Assembly (NCBI GenBank): GCA_001632425.1
Contig: KV425578.1
Coordinates: forward strand, 151,165-215,164
DNA: 64,000 bases
From: Neolentinus lepideus HHB14362 ss-1
Lineage: Eukaryota; Basidiomycota; Agaricomycetes; Gloeophyllales; Gloeophyllaceae
Reading direction: 5' to 3'
The position numbers and the translations under genes are program-made. Position 1 is the stretch's first letter. Each line of letters begins with the position of its first letter. Shown here piece after piece: positions 1-10,545 of this stretch. The notes under the pieces were generated by a model. It did not search any database and was not told where the DNA came from. It worked only from the letters and a program-made list of their open reading frames with translations.

Positions 1-389
1 GCACATTTGTTTGGGTGATTATTTGTATATGGTAACTGTTATGAGTCCTGAGGTTTTCAGAAAATTCCATACCCCATCATAATCAAAAAATGGATTAAAA
101 TAAGATAAAAATAGAATTAAAAATCCATTTTAGACCATTTTTAAATTATAATGAAGTACAAAAGTTTCAGACAATTAATATGAAAGTGTAACAAGTGACC
201 TCAGGACTCGTACCCATGCCATGCAGAGCAGTGGCCCTCTTGCCCAAGTCTTTCGGGTGGCGTCTGTCCACGCGCCTTCTGCGTTGACTACTGCGCGATC
301 GTAACGTACTGAAGCACTCTGGCTCTGGTTCTGCGGCAACACTACTGCAAAGGAAGCTCCCAAAGTTGTACAATATATCATGTGGTCTA
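1..389. other. Intergenic, AT-rich left edge
   Basis: No gene is recognisable. Bases 60-175 are very A/T-rich. The short open frames on the minus strand have no family resemblance or splice structure. A 12-base motif, GAGTCCTGAGGT, occurs near base 44 and in inverted orientation near base 196. Confidence 0.6.
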
Positions 390-3300
390 TGTTTCGCGGT
401 TAACAGGCACTCGTTATTGCCAGAGATGCCTTGCGTCCGTGTCTAAGAATATCGGATTTCCTTGTTGTATCCTCGTTAAACACGCCAGCAGCTCTTCCCT
501 GCAATGAGATCATCGAAGCCATAGTAGTAGTGACAGCACTTACGGCACCATTCAGTGTTGCTTGGATCGCGAGTCTCGTGCTCGTTGTCTAGCACAGAAC
601 GGCCATGTCTTTACTCGCCTGGGGCACCGTAATGTATCTCGCACCAGTCACCGACTCGGATGAGCTTGTTCGCCCGACGCATAAAGCCTCGTCAAAGGGC
701 AGGGACCGGACTCACCTCGCGTTCCTTCTCCATCGTCGATGGTCTCATTGCGCGAGATATTGTCGCTCCTGGGGCTCGCTGCACAGACCCTCTTGGAACC
801 TGCGCTGCACGAGCGCGCGCATGGAGTAACTTCAGACGCCAGTACTGCTGCCTTTCAGACATTCGACTACATTGTTGTAGGCGCTGGTCTAGCAGGTACT
901 ACGGTTGCTGCACGGCTGGCAGAGAACTCCAGTATCACGGTGCTCCTCGTGGAAGCTGGCGATGACAACAGGAACGACCCTAGGGTCTATGACATCTATA
1001 ACTACAGTGAGAAAACATTTTAGATTCAAGTATGTTTGTTGATACAGTGCTGGTGCAGCGAAAGCGTTCAATACTAAGCTTACTTGGGCTTGGCCAGCTG
1101 ATGATGGCAAGGCCATTTTAGGGTAAGACTGCTCGTCCATTTTTTTAAATTGCATGTTAGTTGGGGTCTAGTGGAAAGACTCTGGGTGGAAGCACGTCCA
1201 TAAACGGTGGTGCGTATACTAGAGGAATGAGTGCCCAATACGATGCACTCTCTACCTTACTGGACCCATCCGAGGCTGGTGTTAACTGGAACTGGGACAG
1301 TCTCTTCAGCTATATGAAGAAGGTTGGTCAGGTCGCACCGGACTTGTCAATGTTCTTTTCACAGTACACATACTTGCAGTCCGAAGCATTTAGTGCTCCC
1401 AACTCACAGCAACAAGCCAAAGGTGCCCAGTCTGTGGCATCATACCACGGCACGAGTGGCCCTGTACAAGTCACTTATCCTGACGCTATGTACGGTGGAC
1501 CCCAACAACCGGATTTCATCTCTGCCATTGGAAACGTATCCGGTTTGACGCATTGCCCTGACATCAATGGTGGCAATCCAAACTGTGTATCAATAACACC
1601 TCTGGTAATATCCCGTCCTAGGCTTTATCATTTCTTTGATTTTTTACGTTAGCGTTGCTAGACACTGAATTGGAAGAATAGGGATCGCCGCTCATCCTCC
1701 GCAGAAGCATACCTGACGCCAGTCGAGAATGTTAGAACGAACTGGCTTACCCTTGTAAGTCATCAAGTAAGTACGTTACAACGATCATATAGTAGGTGAA
1801 ATTGACGAAGGGTGCCAGGTCACTAAGATTAACTTTTCCAATGGAAGTCCGCCTCTCCATGCATCAGGGGTAACGTTCAGTCCAACTGGCGACTCCAAGA
1901 CCTCATTCAAAGCTTACGCCAGGCGCGAAGTGATTGTCGCTGCTGGCGCAATACAGGTAAGTCCCTTGGAATTCACGGGAGAATGGTACAGCTGATCGCA
2001 AGGTATCGCAGTCCCCTGCGCTCCTCCAGCTGTCAGGTATCGGTGATTCGTCCATTCTAAAGCCCCTGGGCATACAGACTCTGTTAAATATACCTACTGT
2101 TGGGAAAAATCTCCAGGAGCAAGTACGTATTTTGGCTAATTTGATTCATAACAGTAAACATAGAATTTTGTAGACTATGGACTCCCTGGGAGCCCGCGGC
2201 AACGGATTCAATGTCGGCGGCAGAGGGCCTTCCAATGCCATCGCGTACCCCAATATATACCAATTGTTCGGCGATAAGGCTCAGACCATGGTTAATCAGA
2301 TTAAGTCATCGCTGTCAAGTTGGGCGAGCTCCCAGGCTGGCTCAGCCTTGTCGGCGCATGCGCTGCAGCAGATTTACCAGGTGCAGGCCGACCTGATAAT
2401 TGACGAGCATGGTGAGTCTTAGTCAGTTCACGTTCTGTGAGAGGTGTCTGATGGCGTTTCTCTTGCGACATGATCAGCACCGGTTGTCGAGATGTTCTAT
2501 GATACGGGATGGCCCGCGTAAGTGTGCAAGGACATTGTCAATCCAAAGGCCATTACTGAAGCGTTCATCATGCAGGACCTTGGGCATCGATATGTGGCAG
2601 TTGCTGCCGTTCAGCAGAGGCACCGTTCAGATTACGGCAAGGAGTTGTACTCTCCTTTGGCTTTTGTGTCAGGCTAACGGGAATTATCAGAGCACCGATC
2701 CTTGGAAGAATCCCAAGGTCACCGTGAATTACTTCAGCGTCGACTTCGATTTGTCTGTGCAGGTTGCAGGTGCCCGACTTTCCAGGAGAGTCTTAGCTAG
2801 TCCCCCATTGAGGTCGGTGACTATTTACTTTGTTGCCCGATGTTTCTGACGTTTTTCGATAGCTCTCTCTCCGTGGGTGAGGCGGTCCCGGGACACACCA
2901 CAGTACCAGACAACGGCGATGGTGGATCAGAACAGGACTGGAAAAAATGGATCCTGAACCCTAAAGCTGGTTTCTCCTCGGTGGCTCATCCGATTGGAAC
3001 CTGTGCTATGATGAGAAAGGATTTGGGAGGCAAGTCTCGTTTGACCCCCGTTCCTACTTTTCTGACCGCCTCCATATATAGGCGTAGTGAACGCCCATCT
3101 GATTGTTTATGGCACATCGAACTTGAGAATCGTCGACGCATCCATTCTGCCATTGCAGATCAGCGCCCATCTGTCTGCTACGCTGTATGGCGTCGCCGAG
3201 AAGGCTGCTGACCTGATCAAGGCAGCTCAGTAATGGGACGAGCTGCGTTTGATTTGTCTTATTACTTGATTCCTTGGTCCAGTTGACATATGGACTAAGC

Positions 3301-3400
3301 ACAGACCATGAGCACGCTATGAACCACAGTATCAGCTGGATACAGTAGCCTACATACCAGGATCCGCAATGTGACATTTTGTTCACAGACGGAGTGGACA
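390..3400 (+). repeat. Left arm of large inverted repeat carrying a GMC gene
   Basis: This arm aligns by eye with the reverse complement of about 4280-7275. Homology is not limited to coding sequence. It covers about 350 bases upstream of the ATG (for example the block with CCTTGTTGTATCC and the block with ACTCGCCTGGGGCACCGTAA) and about 150 bases downstream of the stop (GGATACAGTAGCCTACAT). It also runs through the introns, which have diverged more than the exons. The arms are therefore a segmental inverted duplication, not merely two related genes. They are separated by about 880 bases, so the pair is convergent, tail to tail. Confidence 0.85.
739..3233 (+). CDS. GMC oxidoreductase, AA3-like flavoenzyme, copy 1 (multi-exon)
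   Basis: Flavin-dependent oxidoreductase of the glucose-methanol-choline family, probably secreted and acting on an alcohol or sugar. The ATG at 739 is conserved in the inverted copy and is followed by a hydrophobic, signal-like stretch ([13 protein letters not shown]). The FAD-binding motif [17 protein letters not shown] follows near residue 45. Further GMC signatures are [37 protein letters not shown], the active-site His region [12 protein letters not shown], and the second histidine in [15 protein letters not shown] near the C-terminus. Roughly ten introns are needed. One near 1321 removes GTTGGT...TTGCAG. Those at about 2637-2690 and 3030-3081 start with GC instead of GT. With these introns every exon stays in frame, so the gene looks intact. 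Aryl-alcohol oxidase, glucose oxidase and dehydrogenase activities cannot be told apart by eye. Exact exon ends are provisional. Confidence 0.85.
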
Positions 3401-4280
3401 TCATCAACCAGCTACAAACTAGTACTTAGACCTGCCACCCCTTGCCTTTTCGGTTTGCGAGCTCGACGAAAAGTGCGAATACTCGTTAACCGGTTGCTGC
3501 GAGACACTATAGACGTCTTGCAACTGAATATCTCAGTGCGTTCTTTGTCCTGGTCAAATATACCGACTCGGACCGTCCAGCCTGAGCCAATGAGATTCGA
3601 GTTGCTCCCCATTCTCGCGGGTCTGCAGGGTACCGCAGCGTGACACTGCACAGTTGTGGCAACATTCGCGGAGCTTGAACGACTCAGTGTGGCAGTGCGT
3701 GCTCCTGCTTTATCAGGCGCTGCACCTAACTCTCGGCCACAACGTTGTATCCCTAACCCCCCTTCCTCATACGTCCTAATTTCTCCCGTTTTAAACGGCA
3801 CCTACTAATCCACTCCACCAGCCACACCAACAAAACCTCTATAATATTAAATAAACCCAGATCACCCCGCACATGGCCACCCGATTTCTACCATCGCCTG
3901 ACCAAACCCAACGCCTGTCACGGACACACTCCTAAGCACAGCCATCATCAATCTCTTAGTTCTAGATCCCTGCCCTGTGCGGTGAGGATCGAACGGTTCC
4001 GAACCCCACAGTGATCACAAGGCCTCCCATACTATCTCCTCGTCCTAATCACTAGCCGGCGGGCGGAAGCAAAACTGTTCAGAACGCGCGATCGACAAGG
4101 CACCCAACTGGACTCAGTCAATAGGCTCACATCAACACGGAACACGTCTATCGCTCAGATCTCAGAACAGCTGGTTAACGCGTGCTCGCACAATTCGTCG
4201 AGTTCGCAAACGGAAAAGGTAAGGTGTGGCAGAGTCTAAGTAGTAGCTTGTAGCTGGATGATGCGTCCTTTCCGTCTATA
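3401..4280. repeat. Spacer of the inverted pair, holding a direct repeat shared with 9.56-10.24 kb
   Basis: No gene. From about 3661 the sequence matches two other places in the same orientation. The first block, with GCGGAGCTTGAACGACTCAG and CTCCCGTTTTAAACGGCACC, resembles about 7305-7450 and 9562-9740. The second block (about 3860-4180), with CTCCTAAGCACAGCCATCA, GTGAGGATCGA and AGCCGGCGGGCGGAA, resembles about 9810-10230. The copies are diverged and differ by indels. No terminal motif or open reading frame reveals what kind of element it was. Confidence 0.7.
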
Positions 4281-7275
4281 AGCAAAATGTGACATTACGG
4301 AACCTGGCATGTAGGCTACTGTATCCGGCTGATACTCTGGTACATAGCGTGCTTATGGTCCGTATCTTGTCCATACATGAATTGGACGCAAGAAAACAAG
4401 CAAGAACACGAGTCAAATACAGCCAGACCAATTACTGAGCTGCCTTGATCAGGTCAGCAGCCTTCTCGGCGACGCCGTACAACGTGGCAGACAAATGAGC
4501 GCTGATCTGCAACGGCAGAATGGATGCGTCAACGATTCTCAAGTTCGATGTGCCGTAAACGATCAGATGGGCGTTCACTACCCCTACGGAGTTGGTCAGA
4601 AAAGTAGGTATGGGGGTCAACTGAAACTCGCCTCCTAAATCCTTTCTCATCATGGCACAGGTTCCAACCGGATGAGCTACCGAAACGAAACCAGCGTTAG
4701 GGTCGAGAATCCAATCCTGCCAGTCACGTTCTGATCCACCGTCACCGTAGTCTGGAACTCTGCTATTTCCCGGGATCGTTTCGCCCTTGGAGAGATTGCT
4801 ACCGAAAATGTCAGACACATCGGGCAACAAAAGAAATATTCACGGACTTCAAGGGAGGAGCAGCTAAAACTCTCCTGGAAAGCCGGGCACCTGCAACCTG
4901 CACGGACAAGTCGAAGTCGACGCCGAAGTAATTCACCGTGACCTGGGGTTTCGTAAACGCATCGGTGCTCTGACAATTGCCACACAATTATAGAGACGCA
5001 ACAGCCAACAAGTACAGCTCCCTACCGTGATCTGAACTTTGCCTCTGCTGAACGGTAACAACTGCCACATATCGATGCCCAACGTATCCTTGGCCGACCT
5101 ACTGCATAGTAAACACTTCAATAACGGGCGTTCCGATTGACAATGTTGGACACTTACTCCGGATATCCCGTATCATAGAACATCTCGACCACTGGCGCTG
5201 ATCATGGCACAATAGAAACGCTATCAGACACCACTCATAGAACGTGAACTGGATGAGACTCACCACGCTGGTCAATGATCAGGTCGGCCTGCACCTGATA
5301 AATCTGCTGCAGCGCATGCGCCGACAATGCTGAGCCAGCCTGGGAGCTCGCCCAGCTGGACAGCGATGACTTAATCTGATCGACCATGCACTGAGCCTTG
5401 GCTCCAAACAATTGGTAGATATTGGGGTATGCGATAGCATCGGAAGGTCCTTTGCCCTCGACTTCGAGGCCTTTGCCAGGGGCTCCCAGAGAGTTCATAG
5501 TCTATAAAAAATAGTGTGTTTCCTATTATGAAACGAATTAGCGAAAAGACGTACTTGTTCCTGGAGATTTTTCCCAACAGTAGTCAGATTTGACAGAGTC
5601 TTTATACCTAGGGGCTCTAGAACGGACGAGTCACCGATGCCTGACAGCTGGAGGAGCGTCGGGGTCTGCGGTACCTTGCGATCAGCTGTACCATTGTCCT
5701 GTGAATTGCAAGGGACTTGCCTGTATTGCGCCAGCAGCGACAATCACTTCGCGGCTAGCAAAGGCAGTGTACGAAGCGCTGGAGTTGCCAGTTGGACTGA
5801 AAGTTACCCCCGATGCGTGGAGAGGCAGGCTTTCATTGGAAAAGTTGATCTTAGTGACCTGACATCTATGTCAATTCCAGCTACTACATAGTTGTTAAAA
5901 ATGCTCACTTGATGGCTTACAAGGGTAAGCCAGTTCGTACGATTTTTCTCAACCGGCGTCAAGTATGCTTCTGCGGAAGATGAGCGGCGATCTCCATTGT
6001 TCCAATTCAGTGTCTAGTAATACTGTTGTAAAAAATCAAGGAACTAATAAAGCCTGGACCAGGATATTACCAGAGGCGTCATTGACACGCAGTTCGAATT
6101 TCCGCCATTGATGTCAGGGCAATGCGTCAAACCAGATATGTTCCCAATGGCAGTAATGAAACCCGGTTGCTGTGGCCCACGGTACATAGCGTGAGGATAA
6201 GTGACCTGTACAGGGCCACTCGTGTTGTGATATGATGCATTGAATTGGGCACCATTGATTTGTTGCTGTGAGTTTGGAGCATGAAATCCTTCGGACTGCA
6301 AGTGTGTCTACTGTGAAAAGAACATTGACAAGGACGATGCGTCCGGACCAACCTTCTTCATATAGCAGAAGAGGCTGTCCCAGTTCCACTGAACAGCCTC
6401 GGATGGGTCCAGCAATTTAGAGAGAGCATCATATTGAGCGCTCATCCCTCTGGTATACGCACCACCATTAATGGACGTGCTTCCACCCAGAGTCTTTCCG
6501 CTAGACCATGATCAACATGCGATCAAAGAAATGGACGAGCGTTCTTACCCTAGAATAGACTTGTTTTTTTCAGCTGGCCAATGCCAAGTAAGGTTGTTAT
6601 TGAAAGCTTGACCTGCACGAGCATTGTTTCAACAAGCGTACTCGAATCTAAAATACTTACTCACCGTAATTATAGATGTCATAGACGTTAGGGTCAGTCC
6701 TGTTGTCTCCACCGGCTTCGACGAGGAGCACCCTGATATTGGGATTCTCTGCCAGCCGTGCAGCAACCGTAGTACCCGCCAGACCAGCGCCTACAACAAT
6801 ATAGTCGAATGTCTGACCGGCAGCAGTCCCGGCGTCTGAAGTCACTCCATGCGGGCGCTCGGCCGGCGCAGGTCCCAAGAGGGTCTGCGCAGCCAGCCCC
6901 AAGAATGATACTATCGGGCCTAATGGAATCATCGACGATGGAGAAGAGACGCGAAATGCGTCAAGTCCCTGCATTTCGACGAGATTTTATGCGTCAGGCA
7001 GGCGAACAAGCTCGTCAAAGTCGGTGAATGGTGTGAGATACGTTACGGTGCCCCAGGCGAGTAAGGACACAGCAGTTCGGTGCTGGATAACGAGCGCGAG
7101 CCTTGCAAGCCGAGTAATACTGACTGGTGCCGCAAGTGCGGTCACAACTACGATGGCTTGATTATCTCATTGCAGGGAAGAGCTGCTGGTGTGTTTAACA
7201 GGGATACAACAAGGAAATACGATGCTCTTACGGACACGGACACAAGGCACCTCCGACATAACGAGCGCTTGTTAA
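4281..7275 (-). repeat. Right arm of large inverted repeat carrying a GMC gene
   Basis: Reverse-complement partner of about 390-3400, including promoter-proximal and 3' flanking sequence. Beyond about 7275 on the outer side the similarity to the left arm fades. The sequence then passes into another copy of the diverged direct repeat that also occupies the spacer. Confidence 0.85.
4432..6932 (-). CDS. GMC oxidoreductase, AA3-like flavoenzyme, copy 2 (multi-exon)
   Basis: Closest relative of the gene at 739-3233, on the opposite strand. It starts at the conserved ATG (6930-6932), followed by a hydrophobic stretch ([15 protein letters not shown]) and the FAD motif [73 protein letters not shown] and [15 protein letters not shown] are all present and in order, ending KAAQ-stop. 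The intron pattern matches copy 1. The last intron (4584-4631) again begins with GC. The intron matching the other GC-type intron of copy 1 begins with GTAGGG here. Between copies, substitutions concentrate in the N-terminal leader and in the region after the GIGDS motif. No disabling mutation was found when exons were joined by eye. Confidence 0.85.
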
Positions 7276-7304
7276 CATTGAAACATAGACTACATGATAA
7301 GACT

Positions 7305-7695
7305 CAGAGAGCTCCGTTCGGGGAACTTGAACAAGTCAGTATGGCAGTACTCCTGCTTTATCGGGCGCTGCACCTAACTCACAAACATGAATGCTTCGAG
7401 TATTGGCCAGAGCATCCCTCATGCGTCTTAATTTCTCCCGCTCTAATACCACCTGAATCAGCGCCATACTTCCACTAAGATCGGCACCGTACTTCAACTA
7501 GAATCGGCACCATACTTCACCTAAAACCGGCACCTTAGTGACCCGAACTAACAAACCATACCACCATCGACTATTACCTGAATCAGCACCGTACTTCAAC
7601 TGTCAACTAGCAAAAGATGCCACCCGAGAGGCTAGAACAGCGACGAGAGCTGTATCATCAGAAAAATCGAGAATCCCGTGTTATGAGCCTGACAG
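7305..7695 (+). repeat. Second copy of the diverged direct repeat, with a small tandem array
   Basis: Matches 3661-3800 and 9562-9780 in the same orientation (for example GTCAGTATGGCAGT...TGCTTTATCGGGCGCTGCACC and CTAATTTCTCCCG-like words). Bases about 7475-7530 hold three imperfect 22-23 base tandem units built on CGGCACCGTACTTCAACTA. A stretch near 7580-7680 (CAACTAGCAAAAGATGCC, ACAGCGACGA) matches 9745-9805. No coding sequence is apparent. Confidence 0.6.
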
Positions 7696-7698
7696 TAA

Positions 7699-9235
7699 CA
7701 CAGGGAGCAAACGACCTGTCCTTTTTCAAAGTGGCGCAGAAAAAGGACACTATGTCCTGTCACCTGTCCCGTTACCTGTCCTTTTCCTGAGACTCAAGCG
7801 ACGCGTCATGATTGCATCATGGTGTGACAAGACAAGTCCCGGCCTTATCCGGGGAAGCCCGATGACCAAGCGCTGTTGGGTCATAACAATATTAATTGTC
7901 GCCTGGCCTCTCGGATGATAATCTAAGGTACAAAACCACCGCGGAATGACTTATTATAGCATTATGAAGTAATCTAGGTGAGAATATCGAGCACCCGAAT
8001 GAATTTAGGGATCCATGTATTTACGGCACAAATTCTGTTGTCACGTGAACCTGGATCAAATGTGCACGGCACTCGAAATTACAAACATTTCTGGCTGTAG
8101 CTTCAGAGCTATATTCTAAATGACGGGCGACATGTCCGGATATTGGATGTGATTCCCGACTGCCGGTGCCACAACTTGCGTTGTTCGGAGGCGTGCCCGA
8201 AGCATCTCTATCTCCATACGATATGTCTGCTCACGCTGCTCATACCATAATTTAATGTCGAATTTTCTGAATTTATGACAGTCTGTATAGTACAATATGT
8301 GCGGCCACTGTCATCAACTTGACAACAATGAGGACAATGTCACGCAACGACGACAGCGCGGATTAATAGCGGTGCTACTGCACTGCTACAAATTATCTAT
8401 ATATCGTAATTTACCATGCATTTTTATCGCCATATGCGGGCACTGTAGCTCGCTATTGTCCACGACAGCGGCGGGGCAGGCGGGAGGCGCTTGTTTACCC
8501 AATTAGGCAGCACCGGCCGGTGTCAAGTGCCGCTGCGTGCATCGGGGACAGCTACGAGTTGTATTATATATTAATACTGCTAGATACAGTACATTCTACT
8601 ATATAATGTCCCTCACCACCGGTACAACCGCTGTCTTAATGGCGGTGGCGGGCATATGGCGGGCAGCACACGTCGGTGATGCATCGATGAGCACGAGCTG
8701 CTGCCGGTTGCCGTCGACATCACTCATTGATGTCATCACCGGTAATCCGGTCACCAGTGGCCAGCAGAGCATGAAGGGGCAAGGCCTGGGAATTCAGAGG
8801 GCGCGGCAAAATAAGGTTTTTGAGCATTACTATCCTGGGCACTTCCCCAGTGTCAAGGATAATTATGCTTGTTACGGGTGTCATTTGGGTGCTTCGTCAC
8901 GTTTGTGACTAGATGTTAATCTATCCCTAAATTTATTCAGGCGCTTGATATTCTCACTTAGATTACTTCATATTGCTCTAATAAGTCATTTTCCAGTGGT
9001 TTTGTACCTTACATTATCATCCGAGAGGCGACATCGTTATGACCCAATGGCGCTTAGTCATCAGACTTCCCCGGATAAGGCCGGGACTTGTCTGTCACAC
9101 CATGACGCAATCATGACACGTCGCTTGAGTCTCAGGAAAAAGGACAGGTAACAGGACGGTGACAGGACAGGTGACAGGACACAGTGTCCTTTTTTTTGCG
9201 CTCCCATCAAAAGGACAGGTCATTTGCTCGCTGTG
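7699..9235. mobile_element. Non-autonomous DNA transposon, 1.54 kb, ~312 bp terminal inverted repeats
   Basis: The element is bounded by CACAGGGAGCAAACGACCTG on the left and, inverted on the right, CACAGCGAGCAAATGACCTG. TAA stands on both outer sides (7696-7698 and 9236-9238) as a candidate target-site duplication. The arms pair over about 7699-8011 and 8924-9235 with only small indels. The first 120 bases of each arm contain several copies of ACCTGTCC / GGACAGGT, like the subterminal transposase-binding arrays of CACTA/EnSpm (CMC) elements. A CAC terminus with a 3 bp duplication also fits that group, but this is inference. The 0.9 kb core has no transposase reading frame. The high similarity of the arms suggests fairly recent activity. 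Confidence 0.85.
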
Positions 9236-9561
9236 TAAGAGACTACAAAATGCGTCAGCCAATCAGACCCCCGGTAAGCCCAATTTGGCTTCAGCCACCG
9301 CGAGTCCCGTCTGATACCGAAACAATCACACAGAGCACCAGGAAAGGCCGCTAAAATCATGAGAATATTTGTGGACATGGAAAACATACAATATTAACTA
9401 ATTCTAGAGAGTTGAAGGAAAACATGGCGATAAAAATGAGAAAGAACTAAGATACTGAATTCCAAACCCATTTTGTAGTCAACACTAGAAGCGGAGTTCT
9501 AATATTTTGTGGTTCCAAATACAAAATAGACTCTCACAAATTCTCGGCATAGACTCAGGAC
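9236..9561. other. Intergenic stretch right of the transposon
   Basis: Non-coding, A/T-rich from about 9355 to 9540. No gene, RNA or repeat is recognised here. Confidence 0.5.
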
Positions 9562-10240
9562 TACTTCGCGGAGCTTGAACTACTCAGTGTGGCAGCGCAC
9601 CTCCCTTACTTGCATGGGCAATGCACCCCAGCTCACAAATCACAAATAGACCAAGTATCGACCAGAACGTTGTATCCTTAAGCCCCCTTCCCCGTAATCC
9701 CTAATTTTACTCGCTCTAATACCACCGAAATTGGCACCATGCTTCAACGTTCAACTAGGAAACGATGCCATGCGAGAGGTTATAGCTAGTACAGCGACGA
9801 ACTCCGTAAGAATCCATATCACCCCGCCCCCCGTCCGATTTCCACGCATATCATCAGTCACGAATGTACACCGCCTGACCAACCACGCCATCAGGCAAAA
9901 CCACCCTCCTAAGCACAGCCATCACCAATCCCTTAGGCCTAAATACTCAATTCCAGATCCCATCCCTCAACACTCAATTCCAGATCCCCATCCTCAATAT
10001 TCAATTCCAGCATACCTCAGGCCTCAACGTTCAACAATCATTAATCAGCCCCATATCCCCGCCCAGCGCTGTGAGGATCGACTAGCGATCACTAGGCCCC
10101 CCCTCCCCCTCCCCAGCCGCCGGGCGGAACCAAACCTGCCCAGAAAGCGCGATCACCAAGGGCCAAGGCACCCTTCTGGACTCAACTAAATGGTGTTCAT
10201 CAATCCATACATATCGCTCACTATTCAATTTTCGGGCCCG
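9562..10240 (+). repeat. Third, longest copy of the diverged direct repeat
   Basis: Corresponds to 3661-4180 across its length. Shared words include GCGGAGCTTGAACTACTCAG, CTCCTAAGCACAGCCATCA, CTGTGAGGATCGA and GCCGCCGGGCGGAACC. Relative to the 3.7-4.2 kb copy it carries an extra insertion around 9945-10035 made of tandem units. The repeat ends about 300 bases short of the 3' end of the Zn2Cys6 gene on the opposite strand. Confidence 0.65.
9945..10035 (+). repeat. Minisatellite, about three 27-28 base units
   Basis: The phrase CTCAATTCCAGATCCC recurs three to four times with small changes (ACTCAATTCCAG, ATTCAATTCCAG), separated by CATCCCTCAACA-like spacers. It lies inside the longer dispersed repeat and is absent from the 3.9 kb copy, so it expanded after the copies separated. 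Confidence 0.7.
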
Positions 10241-10545
10241 CGTCAACCAACCAACTTTGAATCGCGCACTTAGCACATCAGACTGACTAATCATGCCCGA
10301 GCAGACCAGACTGAATACATTAGTATTCCCGCAAATTCCCCGAGCAAACCCATCCAATTGCAAGCTATCTATCGTACAACAGACTCCATACGAGAATAAT
10401 GATATCGATAATGATAATGTACTATGCACCCTATTGCCCCCATCGAAAAATAAATCCGTACAGATACCACACCACACACACAAGACGCTCTGCTGCCGAA
10501 CGCCAAACGAATGCGCGCCACTACTGACCGCTAAACGAATGTGCG

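Noticed and set aside
1..210. Inverted GAGTCCTGAGGT words near the left edge, considered as transposon ends
   Set aside because: Only about 12 bases, no extension of the match and no target duplication.
605..965. Two plus-strand frames starting at 605 and 660, upstream of GMC copy 1
   Set aside because: They overlap the first GMC exon in other frames; the ATG at 739 is the one conserved in the inverted copy and leads into the FAD motif.
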